Positions 17,056-27,146 of a stretch of DNA of 64,000 bases are shown one piece after another. The position numbers and the translations under genes are program-made. Location: the NCBI GenBank assembly GCA_963662815.2, contig CAXXWA010000020.1, positions 310,001-374,000 of the forward strand. The letters run 5' to 3'. The notes below the pieces were generated by a model. It worked only from the letters and a program-made list of their open reading frames with translations, made no database searches and was not told where the DNA came from. Positions within the stretch are counted from its first letter, which is position 1, and every line of letters begins with the position of its first letter. This DNA is from JAPPHA01 sp963662815 (GTDB lineage: Bacteria; Pseudomonadota; Alphaproteobacteria; Rhodobacterales; Rhodobacteraceae).

Positions 17056-18302
17056 TCACTCTTCGTTTTCCCAGGGGAACCCGTCAAGGCGATCATGACC
17101 TCCTTCCGTGATTAGCACCTGCGTTTCGAGCTTGACCGACACTGATCCCGACTCGCCGATCAGGCTCTCGACGCAGATGACAATGCCGTGCTCGAAGCGA
17201 CCGGACATCACGGTTTCGTCGAAATCCATGTGCAGCGGCAAAGCGTGCCACTCGTCAGCCAATCCGACGCCGTGCAACGCGAAAGAGTAGCAGTTGTCGA
17301 TATGCGCCGGCGGCACGCGCCAACTCTTCGCGTTGAATTCCTCGAAGCTGAACCCTGGCCGCAGCAGGGCGAGGTTGTGTTCGATCTGCCTGCGCGCGGT
17401 ATCGAAAGGCGACGCTGCCGAGCAGTCATGGGAGTATGGCCGCACGTCCAGCTGCGAGACAGGTCCGCGCAGTACCCGTAGGGACCGATCATGTCCGTAT
17501 CGAAGGCGATCAGTTCGCCAATTTGGCACGGGCGGTCAGAGCACTCCCGGAACCAGGGGTTGGTATTGGGTCCGCAGGTCAACAGCTTCGTCTCCAGCCA
17601 ATCCCCGCCCGAGCGCGCATTGTCGAATTGCAGATGCGCCCAGAGTTCGCGCTCGGTCATGCCGGGTAGAGAGTGCTCATGGATGCGCGCCATCCCCGCT
17701 TCGCACACGCGGATCGTCCAGCGCACGAGCTCGATTTCGTCAACCGACTTGACGGAACGGGCGGTCTCGGTCAGTTCGGTGCCTTCGACGTAATCCAATC
17801 CGCGTCGCTACAGCGCGAACACACCCAATCCGTCCAATCTGTCGATCGCGGTCCGCATGTTGCCGCCGCCATATTCCCTGACCAGTTCGGCGATCTCGTC
17901 CGCCCATCGGTCCAAGCGCACGGACACTTTGTCACCATGAACATCCAGCAATTCGAGGCCCGGAACTTCATCTACAAGCGGCAAGTCCTTGTTTAGATGC
18001 GCACCTTTCCTGATTTCCCAGAGAATGGCTGGTCCACCCGGGAGGATCATCGCGTAACGGATCGGGTTGTGTTCCGAGAAGACCTGCATGTTGGAGCTGT
18101 CAAGGGCGTACCGGATGTTGATCGGGTCGTACAGCAGAAGCGTTGAGACATCGCTGCGTTCCTTCTCCATGCGGAGGCGTCCCAGCCGGTAGGCGCGGGC
18201 TCGGTCCAGAACCTCGTGCGGCAAAGGGCTGATCAGTGGTCGATCAGCACTTTCGGCATTGAGAAAGGTGCGCTTTTGCTGATGCCTGAAGACGGTTTTC
18301 AT
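17056..18302 (-). pseudogene. dddP: DddP-like M24 family DMSP lyase, broken
   Basis: Pieced together, the minus-strand frames give a near full-length M24-fold protein that resembles DddP: LLLYDPINIRYALDSSNMQ, GELIAFDTDMIGPYGYCADLSRSW, LHGVGLADEW, CVESLIG and KLETQVLITEGG carry the two aspartates, third aspartate, histidine and two glutamates of the metal site. A TAG stop at 17808-17810 interrupts the frame after GLGVFAL, and a frameshift near 17420 separates the central and C-terminal parts. DddP cleaves dimethylsulfoniopropionate to DMS and acrylate; this copy should be dead unless the breaks are sequencing errors. It lies next to IS copy A. Confidence 0.78.
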
Positions 18303-19104
18303 CGATCAATGCCGTCCTGAGATGCAGGCAGCGTCGAGAGGACGCGGTGCTTTCTTTTCGGTTTTGGATCAGGACAAGGAGTCTCATGGTTTGGCACGCG
18401 ACCATTCCGGATCAGCATGACCTGCTCCGCCATGAATAGCAAAGCTTCGTGCGGCGGAGCCTGCTGTCGACGCAACGGCATTGCGCAGACCTCCACAGGC
18501 ACGCACCGAAGACCTCTCCGGCATGCGCCGCTTGGCTTTCAAAGCGCAGTAGAACTCTAGGCCGATCGCGATGCCGGGGCAACGAAGAGGTCGGACCCGG
18601 GGCAAAACGCGTTCCACCTGTCGATTCGTTCGGGCCGACTTCCTGCTTTCGTTCAGTCTCGCTCAGCCTGAGTTGGGAGCCGGCATACGACCGGCTCTCG
18701 TCTGGCCGTTCGAGTTTCAGGATTCCGGCAAACCGGAGTTCCTCGACCCCTTGCTTGGCAAGGTCCACGGGCATCGCCATCATCGGCAAGCGGTCGACAG
18801 CGCATCGCACTCCCATACGAACTGCTTTTTGCGATGGGATTCCCGTTTCTCCCATGCAGACGAAACTCCGCAGCGACCCTGCAAACGGCGTGCCCCGGGA
18901 CTCTGACCGGACCTGCCGCGACTGAGCATCGGTATTGGGCCCGACGCGCAGACAGCTGGCGACAAGTTTCCTGGTCAGCGGCGCCGCGGTTTGGACGACC
19001 CGCCTCGATTATGGAATTGCCGTCAACGCACTTGCGCGTTTGCAAAAATGATGCTGTCCATTGACGAACCTCGCAGACCATGCGCCATGAAAGGAAGCGA
19101 GTCG
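18303..19104. other. Intergenic with no recognised gene
   Basis: About 800 bases between the dddP-like relic and the aminotransferase. Minus-strand frames such as 18412-18855 are open for over 140 codons, but their translation has no family motif and looks non-coding or decayed. The right end must carry the promoter of the aminotransferase gene. Confidence 0.45.
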
Positions 19105-20289
19105 GTGAAGCACCTCTCCAAGCGCATTCGGGAAATCAACGACGGCGGCAGCGACGGCTGGGACGTCTACTACCGCGCGCGCGCCATGAAAACGGAGGGC
19201 GGCGAGATTCTGGAACTCACCGTCGGTGACCACGATTTCAGAACCCCGTCGGCGATCATCGATGCGATGCACCGCAGCGCCCGAGCCGGCAACACCGGAT
19301 ACGCGCCGGTCCCGGGGGCGACGGCACTTCGCCGCGCGGTGGCCGCAAGGATCGAGAGCAGGACCGGCGTCCCGACAAGTCACCGCAACGTGCTCGTAAC
19401 GGCGGGCGGACAGGCGGCCCTTCTTGCCGCTCACATGTCCTGCCTCGATGCCGGAGACACCGGGCTCTACTTCGACCCCTACTACGCCACCTTCCCGGGC
19501 TGCATCCGTGCGACAGGGGCGACGGCGCGCACGGTTCCGGCGCCAGCAGCGAATCGGTTCAGGCCGGTGCCGGAAGACCTGGAAGCTTACGTGGACGCAA
19601 CCACCAGGACACTTCTCGTCAATTCGCCCAACAATCCAACCGGCGCCGTCTACGACTCGGAAACGCTGGCGGGAATCGCAGAGGTCTGCCAGCGCCGCGA
19701 CCTGTGGCTGATTTCCGACGAGGTCTACGACACTCAGGTCTGGAAGGGCGTTCACCTGTCACCCAGGGCGCTTCCCGGCATGGCGGAGCGCACGCTGGTG
19801 GTCGGTTCGCTGTCGAAGAGCCACGCAATGACCGGATTCAGGTGCGGTTGGGTTGTCGGGCCGGAAGACGCGATTTCAGGCATGATAGAGTTCTGCACCG
19901 TCAGCACATACGGAGTGCCCGGCTTCGTGCAGGACGCCGCACTCCACGCGCTGACGCGGGGCGATGCCATCGAGGAACGGGTCGCCGGGATCTTCCGCCG
20001 CCGCCTCGGTATCGCGAAGGCATCGCTCGCGGGAGCCAACGCGATACGGATGGTTCCGGCGCATGCAACCATGTACGTCCTCCTAGACGTTTGCATGACC
20101 GGACTTTCCGGCATCGAGTTCGCTAACCGCCTGCTCGACGAGGAGAACATCGCCGTGATGCCGGGCGAGAGCTTCGGATGCGCCGCCGCTGGTCATGTGC
20201 GCGTTGCGCTGACGTGCGACGACGCGCACCTGACCGAGGCTCTCGAGAGAATTGCAACCTTCGCATCGAACGCGGCGCGAACAGCGTAA
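19105..20289 (+). CDS. PLP-dependent class I/II aminotransferase
   Basis: A 394-residue fold type I aminotransferase. The GTG at 19105 is chosen since AAAGGAAG lies eight bases before it and homologues begin with the same LSKRI...GGSDGWDVYYRAR pattern. NSPNNPTGAVY near 175, SDEVYD near 205 and the PLP lysine in VGSLSKSHAMTGFRCGW near 235 are clear. Cytosolic transamination of an amino acid; substrate not evident. It stands alone on the plus strand, followed after 280 bases by a decarboxylase gene of similar cofactor use. Confidence 0.85.
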   Translation: MKHLSKRIREINDGGSDGWDVYYRARAMKTEGGEILELTVGDHDFRTPSAIIDAMHRSARAGNTGYAPVPGATALRRAVAARIESRTGVPTSHRNVLVTAGGQAALLAAHMSCLDAGDTGLYFDPYYATFPGCIRATGATARTVPAPAANRFRPVPEDLEAYVDATTRTLLVNSPNNPTGAVYDSETLAGIAEVCQRRDLWLISDEVYDTQVWKGVHLSPRALPGMAERTLVVGSLSKSHAMTGFRCGWVVGPEDAISGMIEFCTVSTYGVPGFVQDAALHALTRGDAIEERVAGIFRRRLGIAKASLAGANAIRMVPAHATMYVLLDVCMTGLSGIEFANRLLDEENIAVMPGESFGCAAAGHVRVALTCDDAHLTEALERIATFASNAARTA

Positions 20290-20572
20290 AGAGGCCGCCT
20301 TCCCGTCCCGGAAGTCAAACGAAGTCACCGCAGAAAAACATTCAGTTCGGGAATCCTCTCCCAAGTTAGTTTAATTTGCAACGCCAACTCATTGACGAAA
20401 AGCCGATAACTCTACGCATGCGAAGCCTGGGCGTAAGGGTTGGCCGACATCCGCCATCCGATCAGGCTTGCACATTTGGACTGCAGTTGGAACAAAGCTG
20501 ACCCAACACGTCCATGCCACGCAAATTAAAGCGGTTCCGGGACAGGCCAGTCTGTTTTCGAAGGATCTCCAA

Positions 20573-21973
20573 ATGGAATACGCCGACTACCGTCGTTGGA
20601 GCGCGAGGGCAACTGACTGGATCGAACATTATCTGGGCACTCTCAGGAACAGGCGCGTTCGCGCCGCAACCAAGCCTGGCGAAATCGCCGCGATGTTTCC
20701 GCGCTCCGCGCCTGAACGGGCGGACGACATGGAGACGATCTTCGCGGACTTCGAGAGAATCGTGCCGGACGGCCTGACCCACTGGCAGCACCCGCGATTC
20801 TTCGCCTACTTTCCGTCGAATGCCGCGCCCGCGTCGATGATCGCAGAGCAGTTGACCGCTGCGATGGCCGCGCAGTGCATGCTCTGGCAGACCTCTCCGG
20901 TCGCAACCGAGATGGAAATCGCGATGACGGGGTGGCTCAGGGACGCGCTCGGCCTTCCGGACGGATTTTCGGGCGTCATTCAGGATACGGCGTCCACTTC
21001 GACGCTGGCCGCCGTTCTCACCATGCGGGAGCGCGCACTCGGTTTTTCCGGAAATTCCAGCGGGCTGTCAGGCGGGGAGAAACTCCGGATCTACTGTACA
21101 TCCGAATCACACAGTTCCCTGAACAAGGCGATCCGAATCGCCGGGATCGGCGACGACAACCTCGTTTCCGTCGCGACCGACGAGGATCTCGCTATGTCTG
21201 CCCCTGCGTTGGAAGCCGCAATCCGCGCCGACACGAGCGCCGGACTCCGGCCTGCCGGTTTGGCCTGTATCATCGGCGGAACCTCGCTCGGCGCATCCGA
21301 CCGTCTTCGTCCGGTACTCGAGATCGCGCGCCGCCTCGGGCTCTACACGCATGTGGACGCCGCCTGGGCGGGATCGGCCATGATCTGTCCCGAATTCCGC
21401 CCGGTCTGGGACGGGATAGAACTTGCGGACAGCATTGTTTTCAACCCGCACAAGTGGCTCGGCGCCCAGTTCGACTGCTCGGTGCAGTTTCTCGCGGACC
21501 CCGGTGATCAGGTGCGTACGCTTGCCATTCGGCCGGAATACCTGAAAACGCTCGACCAGGCCGGAACCGTCGACTTCAGCGAATGGAGCATTGCGCTCGG
21601 CCGCAGGTTCCGCGCTCTCAAGATCTGGTTCCTTCTGCGTGCCTACGGCCTCGAAGGTCTTCGCGAACGCATCCGGAACCACGTCACATGGGCGAGCGAA
21701 CTCGCCGCCAAGTTGGAACGGCACCCCGAAATCGAGATCACGAGTCCGTGCCGCTTCTCTCTCTTTACGTTCCGCCACGTCCCGGCCGGTAGCGACCCGG
21801 ATGCAGCGACCCGTTTGCTCCTGCAGAAAATCAACGACGACGGACGGCTCTACCTCACCCAGACGACCTGCGAAGGCAAGTTCGTCATCCGGTTCGTCGT
21901 GGGCCAGTTCGACTGCACGCAAGACGATGTGATGTCTGCGTACGATGTGATCGCTGAACTGGCTGCCGCGTGA
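20573..21973 (+). CDS. PLP-dependent group II (aromatic-L-amino-acid type) decarboxylase
   Basis: A 466-residue decarboxylase of the aromatic-L-amino-acid/tryptophan decarboxylase family. ATG 20573 has AAGGAT eleven bases upstream. HWQHPRFFAYFPSNAAPASM near 75-95 is the family's substrate and cofactor region, HVDAAWAG the PLP-contacting aspartate, and NPHKWLG near 300 the PLP lysine. It converts an aromatic or related amino acid to its amine plus CO2. Close to an aminotransferase gene but with its own 280-base leader. The actual amino acid is unknown. Confidence 0.86.
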   Translation: MEYADYRRWSARATDWIEHYLGTLRNRRVRAATKPGEIAAMFPRSAPERADDMETIFADFERIVPDGLTHWQHPRFFAYFPSNAAPASMIAEQLTAAMAAQCMLWQTSPVATEMEIAMTGWLRDALGLPDGFSGVIQDTASTSTLAAVLTMRERALGFSGNSSGLSGGEKLRIYCTSESHSSLNKAIRIAGIGDDNLVSVATDEDLAMSAPALEAAIRADTSAGLRPAGLACIIGGTSLGASDRLRPVLEIARRLGLYTHVDAAWAGSAMICPEFRPVWDGIELADSIVFNPHKWLGAQFDCSVQFLADPGDQVRTLAIRPEYLKTLDQAGTVDFSEWSIALGRRFRALKIWFLLRAYGLEGLRERIRNHVTWASELAAKLERHPEIEITSPCRFSLFTFRHVPAGSDPDAATRLLLQKINDDGRLYLTQTTCEGKFVIRFVVGQFDCTQDDVMSAYDVIAELAAA

Positions 21974-22334
21974 GAGGCAACGGACTGACATCTCGACCGG
22001 CGTGCCGAAAGCGCCGGGTCCCTCGCGACCCCGTCGGTTCTGACTGCCCTCTGTCTCCCCCGGGAACGGCGCCTCGCTGAATCCAAAAAACGGCAGGTTC
22101 CGGCATCTGCATGTCGAACCTGAGAAAATACTTCTGGACACGGGCGATTTCGCTCACATACGCTGCATCGGAAACTTGTTGGCGGCGACATGCGCGAACT
22201 TGGCGACCTCGACTGGATGACGGCCCTCGTCTCCTGCACAATCGGAGCCGACCGCGGCCGGGCCGCGCGTGGGTCGCCGAAGAGCTGAACATCTTTTGTC
22301 CAGACGCCGTCGCAACCAGCAAGAGAACCGCCCA
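21974..22334. other. Intergenic, no gene recognised
   Basis: About 360 bases between decarboxylase and MttB-type genes. No tRNA, riboswitch fold or coding frame was found; a minus-strand open frame runs through from the coding region but is antisense. Confidence 0.45.
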
Positions 22335-23876
22335 ATGAGTCCCAATAGATCACGCCGCGCAGGAGGCCGGGCAGCCCGGCACAGCCTGCGCGCGGCCCCC
22401 CTGCCCGAAAGCATGCGACCGGTCCATCCAGGCCTGGAGGGCGGGCTGTTCCGGCCCCTGACCGATGCGGGCATCGAGCGAATCCATCGTGCCGCTCTCG
22501 ACGCGCTCGAGGAGGTCGGCTTGTCCGATGCGCCGGATTCGGGAATCGAGATCCTGACCGGGGCGGGAGCGGTTCTCGGCGACGACGGCCGGCTCCGCTT
22601 CCCCCGCGCCCTCATCGAGGACACGATCGCCGGATCTGCGCACGACGTGACGCTTTGCGGTCGCAACCCGGGCCGGGATCTGGAACTTTCCGGCAACCGG
22701 GTGCATTTCGGAACCGCCGGCGCGGCGGTCCATCTGGTGGATGTGGAGAGGAACGAATACCGCGAGAGCAGGATCGGGGACCTCTTCGACGCCGCGAGAA
22801 TCGTCGAACAACTCGACAACATCCACTTCTTCCAGCGCCCGATGGTCTGCCGCGACATTCCCGACAACTACGAAATGGACCTCAATACGGTCTACGCCTG
22901 CTGTTCGGGAACGACAAAGCACGTCGGAACGAGCTTCACCGAAGCCTCCTACATGCCCGGGGCTTTCGAACTGATTCACGAAATCGCCGGCGGCGAAGCC
23001 AGTTTCCGCAGGCGCCCGTTCGTTTCCAATTCCAACTGCTTCGTCGTGCCTCCCATGAAGTTCGCGACCGAAAGCTGCCAGATCATGGAAGCCTGCGTCC
23101 GGGGCGGCATGCCCGTCCTCCTGCTCTCCGCCGGGCAGGCCGGAGCGACAGCGCCGGCCCCAATCGCCGGAGCGATAATGCAGGCGACCGCCGAGTGCCT
23201 CGCAGGTCTAGTCTACGTCAACGCCATGTCTCCGGGATATCCCGCGATATTCGGAACCTGGCCGTTCGTTTCCGATCTGCGGACCGGTGCCATGTCCGGC
23301 GGATCGGGAGAGCAGGCGCTGCTGACCGCAGGCTGCGCGCAGATGCACAGGTTCTACGGCCTGCCAGGCGGTGCGGCCGCCGGAATCGCCGATGCGAAGA
23401 TGCCTGACATGCAGGCCGGCTACGAACAGGCGCACTCGAATGTCATGGCCGGCCTTGCCGGCCTCAACATGGTCTACGAGGCGGCCGGAATGCACGCCTC
23501 GCTCCTCGGATTCTGCCTCGAGAGCCTGATCATCGCGGATGATCTCATCGGACAGTCGCTGCGATGCGTGCGCGGCATCGAAGTGACTGACGAAAGCGTT
23601 TCGCTCGAGGTCATGCGAAGCGTCTGCCTTGACGGACCAGGACACTATCTCGGCCACCCGCAGACCCTCGGGCTCATGCAGACCGAGTACATCTATCCGG
23701 CCATCGGCGACAGGTCTTCCCCGAAGGAGTGGGAAGAGAACGAAAAGCCGGACTACCTCGAGAAGGCAACCAGGAGAAAACTGGAAATACTGGCGGAGCC
23801 GTCTCCAGCCCGGCTGCGGCCGGACGTGGATGCACGCATTCGCGAACGGTTCAGGATACATCTTCCGGCGGGGTGA
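22335..23876 (+). CDS. Trimethylamine methyltransferase family (MttB homologue), non-pyrrolysine type
   Basis: A 513-residue MttB superfamily protein. The frame has no internal TAG, so it belongs to the pyrrolysine-free branch, whose known members demethylate quaternary amines such as glycine betaine or carnitine with a corrinoid protein. LTDAGIERIHRAALDALEEVG near 35-55 and LSAGQAGATAPAPIAGAI near 265 match the family. No corrinoid protein or activase gene is next to it. The start at ATG 22335 gives the expected N-terminus. Role in quaternary amine use is inferred. Confidence 0.85.
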   Translation: MSPNRSRRAGGRAARHSLRAAPLPESMRPVHPGLEGGLFRPLTDAGIERIHRAALDALEEVGLSDAPDSGIEILTGAGAVLGDDGRLRFPRALIEDTIAGSAHDVTLCGRNPGRDLELSGNRVHFGTAGAAVHLVDVERNEYRESRIGDLFDAARIVEQLDNIHFFQRPMVCRDIPDNYEMDLNTVYACCSGTTKHVGTSFTEASYMPGAFELIHEIAGGEASFRRRPFVSNSNCFVVPPMKFATESCQIMEACVRGGMPVLLLSAGQAGATAPAPIAGAIMQATAECLAGLVYVNAMSPGYPAIFGTWPFVSDLRTGAMSGGSGEQALLTAGCAQMHRFYGLPGGAAAGIADAKMPDMQAGYEQAHSNVMAGLAGLNMVYEAAGMHASLLGFCLESLIIADDLIGQSLRCVRGIEVTDESVSLEVMRSVCLDGPGHYLGHPQTLGLMQTEYIYPAIGDRSSPKEWEENEKPDYLEKATRRKLEILAEPSPARLRPDVDARIRERFRIHLPAG

Positions 23877-23960
23877 CAACCGGCGCGGCGCCTCTGAGAT
23901 CGCAGGAGCGCCAAGGTCCGCGTGCGGTCTCCGGGACTTTCCGAACCGCGCCGCCGGGGT

Positions 23961-24734
23961 TTACCCGAGGGCGGACCTCAACGATTCCGCGAGCCCCCTG
24001 GCCGCCTTCGCCAGCACGCCGATGTCGGTGCCGCCGACCAAGAAATTTGCTCCCATGGCGACATACGCACTCGCCTGTTCGGCGGTCGAGGCGTAGATTC
24101 CTGCAGTTCTCCCCGCGTCCCGGATGCGTTTCAACGCGTCTTCAATCGCCGCCTGAACATCGGGGTGCGCCGGATTTCCGAGGTGTCCCAAGCCGGCCGC
24201 GAGATCCGAAGGGCCGATAAACAGGCAGTCGACTCCTTCGACGCCGAGCAGTTCGTCAAGATTGTCGAGAGCGGTGCTGCTCTCGACCTGTATGGAGAGG
24301 CAGGCCTCCCCGTTCGCCGTCGCGAGATAGTCCGGGTCCAGGCCGAAAAGCCCCGCGCGGGTTCCGCCGGCGACGCCGCGAATGCCTTCCGGGGGAAACC
24401 GCATTGCGCGTACGAGCGCGGCAGCTTCGTCGGCTGTCTCCACCATTGGCACCAGCAGGCTCTGGGCGCCCGCGTCCATGACTTGCTTGATCACGGCGGT
24501 GTCGCCTTGAACCACGCGAACCATGGCGGGCAGCCCGGCCGCATCGAGCGCAACAAGCTGGTCGCGGATCGACGGAACGTCGTTTGTCGCGTGCTCGCCG
24601 TCGATCACGACCAGGTCGAAGCCGGCGTGCCCAAGAAGTTCGGCGGCGACAGGAGAACCGAGGCTGTGAAACAGGCCGATTCTCGGCGCTCCTTCCTGAA
24701 ACATCCGCTTTATTCGATTGCGCCGTGCAGGCAT
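23961..24734 (-). CDS. HpcH/HpaI family aldolase
   Basis: A 257-residue class II pyruvate-type aldolase of the HpcH/HpaI/citrate lyase beta family, TIM barrel. LVVIDGEHATND near 40-50, VPMVETADEAA near 95-105 with the metal glutamate, VESSTALDNLDELLGVEGVDCLFIGPSDLA near 147-177 with the second metal ligand, and the following GLGHLGNP are characteristic. It would cleave a 4-hydroxy-2-oxo acid to pyruvate or oxaloacetate-type products. It lies 45 bases after the PcaB-like lyase gene on the same strand, so the two probably form an operon. Confidence 0.86.
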   Translation of the reverse strand: MPARRNRIKRMFQEGAPRIGLFHSLGSPVAAELLGHAGFDLVVIDGEHATNDVPSIRDQLVALDAAGLPAMVRVVQGDTAVIKQVMDAGAQSLLVPMVETADEAAALVRAMRFPPEGIRGVAGGTRAGLFGLDPDYLATANGEACLSIQVESSTALDNLDELLGVEGVDCLFIGPSDLAAGLGHLGNPAHPDVQAAIEDALKRIRDAGRTAGIYASTAEQASAYVAMGANFLVGGTDIGVLAKAARGLAESLRSALG

Positions 24735-24779
24735 GTCAAACTCACTCCCGTCCTGATCTGGTTCTCGAACTCCGGATGG

Positions 24780-26120
24780 TCATGTCCGGACCCGTTCAAG
24801 AATTCCGTCGATGATTTTGCCGGCCTCGCCGACGGCGTTTGCGGGGTCGAACACCGCGTTCCAGTCAGGCCCGCCCTGGAGGTCTGCTGTCGCCTCGAGC
24901 ACGTCCCTGAGCGGGCGTCCCGTTCGGACGGCTTCTTCGCAGGCAGACTTGACGGCATCCCTGGCCCGGGCGAGGCCAATGTGATCTGAAAGCGCGAAGC
25001 TTGCTGCCTCCGCCATCATCATTCCCCGCGTCACGGCGAGCGATTCGGCTAACCGCGCCTCGTCCACGCTGATCGAGGCCGCGAGGCCGATTGCGTGGCG
25101 CAGGGCGGTGCCGGTCGCCACGAGCATCCCCGGCAGAACGCGGATTTCCTGGCTCCATGCGCTGCCCTCCCGCTCCTGCGCATGAACCATCGCCGCGTGA
25201 ACCTGCGCGACGTCCGCGGCATTCGATCTGGCGAGCGCCACCACCGTTTCCTGGAGCACGGGGTTAACCTTGTGCGGCATGGTGCTGGATTCCCCGCCCG
25301 ACCCCGCGCTGATGCCCTCGTCGAGTTGCGCAGACAGCAGCAGATCCTGCGACATCTTCCCGAGGCTGCCAGTGATCAGCGAAAGGAGGCTCGCAAGTTC
25401 CGCGACGCCGTCGCGCGCGGTATGCCACGGCGCATCCGGAACCCCGATTCCGAGGCGTTCCGCGACCATTCTGGCCGTCTCCAGGCCGCGTCCCCGGAAC
25501 GCCGAAAGATTTCCCGACGCGCCCGCAAGACTCACGACGAGCAATCTGGGCCTCAGGTGGTTCAGCCTGTCCCGATGCCTGAGAAGCGGCGCGAGCCAGC
25601 CGGCGATCCGCAAGCCGAGCGTCGTAGGCGTTGCGATCCGGTTGCGCGTTCTCGCCGCGATAACCAAATTGCGATTTGCGTCCGCGGCCCCGGCAAGCGC
25701 TGCGGACAACCGCGACAGACGCTGTTCGATGACATCCAGAATCCGTCCGAGACAAAGGACCGTTGCCGTGTCCATGACGTCCTGGCTCGTCGCGCCCGCG
25801 TGGAGGAACTCGGCGTGCCGTCCCTCTCCCGCCGCCTTCATGGCCTCGCGCAGCGCGGCGACCAAGGCAGGAACGGGCACCCCGTCCCTCAATGTTCGGA
25901 CGGCGAGGTCTGACGGCGAGATGTCGAGCGCCTCCGCTGCTGCATCGATTGCTTCTGCGCTTTCGACCGGGATAGTGCCGAGCTCGGCCTGCGCGCCGGC
26001 AAGCGCCGCTTCGACCCGGAGCATTTCCCGAATCAATGCGCGGTCGGAAATCAGGGATCCGATTTCCTCGTCGCCAAACAACCGGCTGTAGATAAGTGAA
26101 TCCCGCTGACCGTTTCCCAT
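24780..26120 (-). CDS. pcaB: Fumarase/aspartase superfamily lyase, 3-carboxy-cis,cis-muconate cycloisomerase-like
   Basis: A 446-residue member of the fumarase/aspartase superfamily. The signature GGESSTMPHKVNPV near 270-283, HAGATSQDVMDTATVL near 100 and the C-terminal domain fit PcaB (3-carboxymuconate cycloisomerase) better than adenylosuccinate lyase or argininosuccinate lyase, as judged by eye. ATG 26120 is the first start after the tRNA gene. No other protocatechuate pathway gene is present here, so its use may differ; the HpcH aldolase downstream is its likely partner. Family call is firm, PcaB role is not. Confidence 0.72.
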   Translation of the reverse strand: MGNGQRDSLIYSRLFGDEEIGSLISDRALIREMLRVEAALAGAQAELGTIPVESAEAIDAAAEALDISPSDLAVRTLRDGVPVPALVAALREAMKAAGEGRHAEFLHAGATSQDVMDTATVLCLGRILDVIEQRLSRLSAALAGAADANRNLVIAARTRNRIATPTTLGLRIAGWLAPLLRHRDRLNHLRPRLLVVSLAGASGNLSAFRGRGLETARMVAERLGIGVPDAPWHTARDGVAELASLLSLITGSLGKMSQDLLLSAQLDEGISAGSGGESSTMPHKVNPVLQETVVALARSNAADVAQVHAAMVHAQEREGSAWSQEIRVLPGMLVATGTALRHAIGLAASISVDEARLAESLAVTRGMMMAEAASFALSDHIGLARARDAVKSACEEAVRTGRPLRDVLEATADLQGGPDWNAVFDPANAVGEAGKIIDGILERVRT

Positions 26121-26186
26121 GGGTCCAGACCTGTCCAGGCTTACGGACCCTGGCGTTTCGGCCCGTCGGAACATGCAGTGTGCAAT

Positions 26187-26276
26187 TGGCGGAGAGACAG
26201 GGATTCGAACCCTGGAGACGGTATCCCGCCTACACGCGTTCCAAGCGTGCGCCTTCGACCACTCGGCCACCTCTCC
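26187..26276 (-). tRNA. tRNA-Ser(GGA)
   Basis: A 90-base class II tRNA on the minus strand. Acceptor GGAGAGG, anticodon loop TTGGAAC with anticodon GGA, long variable arm, T-loop TTCGAAT and an encoded CCA. It reads UCC and UCU serine codons. Confidence 0.97.
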
Positions 26277-26339
26277 TTCCGCGCGCATCGTTACACCGGC
26301 GGGAATCTTCCCGCAAGCGCGAGTCGCCGCCTGGGAATC

Positions 26340-27062
26340 CTATAGGTCTTCCGAGAAATGAATGTTGACGCGCCGGTTGAGCCGGCTCTTCTTCTCCACC
26401 TTGCCGAGCCGCAACCGGCCGATTTCCCGCGTGTTGCGGACATGCGTTCCCCCGCAGGGCTGCAGGTCGACCTGCTCGGACCCGCTCGAAATGCGAACAA
26501 GGCGAACGCGTCCCCGCCCGGTGGGCGGCTTCACCGACATTGTCTTCACGAGGCCGGGATTTGCGGCCATTTCGGCGTCTGTAATCCACACCTCGGAGAT
26601 GTCGAGGTCCTGCTCGACAAGCGAGTTCAGCGCATCCTCGATCGCCTGCTTGTCTTCAGGTGCAGTCGGCATGTCGAAGTCGAGCCTTCCCTTTTCGGCC
26701 GAGATCTGCCCGCCGGTTACCGGCAGGGGAATGACCACGGACAGGAGATGCAGCGCCGTATGGATCCGCATGTGGCGGTAGCGCCTGTTCCAGTCGAGTT
26801 TCTGTTGGACGGATGTCCCCGGCGCAAGGGACACGGGTTCGACGGGAACAAGCACGATGTCGTCGCCGTCCCCCTTGACCGTGGTCGCGATTCCGACGTC
26901 AACGCCCTCCGCCACGAGTCTTCCCGAGTCTCCGGGCTGCCCGCCCCCCGTCGGATAGAAGATCGAACGGTCGAGAACTATCCCTCCCAGATCGTTGATC
27001 GCGGTCACGCGTGCGTCCGCTTCCCTGAGATAAGCGTCCCCGCCGTAGAGCGCCTCCGTCAT
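26340..27062 (-). CDS. Alanyl-tRNA editing protein, AlaX-like
   Basis: A 240-residue free-standing editing domain that hydrolyses mischarged Ser-tRNA-Ala (or Gly-tRNA-Ala). Zinc ligands H101 and H105 in HTALH and C203 and H207 in CGGTH are intact, and GGGQPGDSG near 39-47 is the family's N-terminal loop. Length fits AlaX type II. It is 84 bases after the cysteine synthase gene on the same strand. Confidence 0.9.
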   Translation of the reverse strand: MTEALYGGDAYLREADARVTAINDLGGIVLDRSIFYPTGGGQPGDSGRLVAEGVDVGIATTVKGDGDDIVLVPVEPVSLAPGTSVQQKLDWNRRYRHMRIHTALHLLSVVIPLPVTGGQISAEKGRLDFDMPTAPEDKQAIEDALNSLVEQDLDISEVWITDAEMAANPGLVKTMSVKPPTGRGRVRLVRISSGSEQVDLQPCGGTHVRNTREIGRLRLGKVEKKSRLNRRVNIHFSEDL

Positions 27063-27146
27063 CGTTCCTACTCCCCGGTTGCCGGCCCCGATTGCGGCCC
27101 GGACCGGCGCGCGCCTGCGCGTTGTCCGGGCTCGGACGGAACCGCG

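Noticed and set aside
14630..17098. An 822-codon plus-strand frame across IS copy A
   Set aside because: It begins in DUF4338, leaves that frame at a four-base insertion, then runs out of frame with the transposase and beyond the element end.
22335..23876. Pyrrolysine-containing MttB
   Set aside because: No in-frame TAG is present and no pyl genes are near; the non-pyrrolysine branch is the better call.
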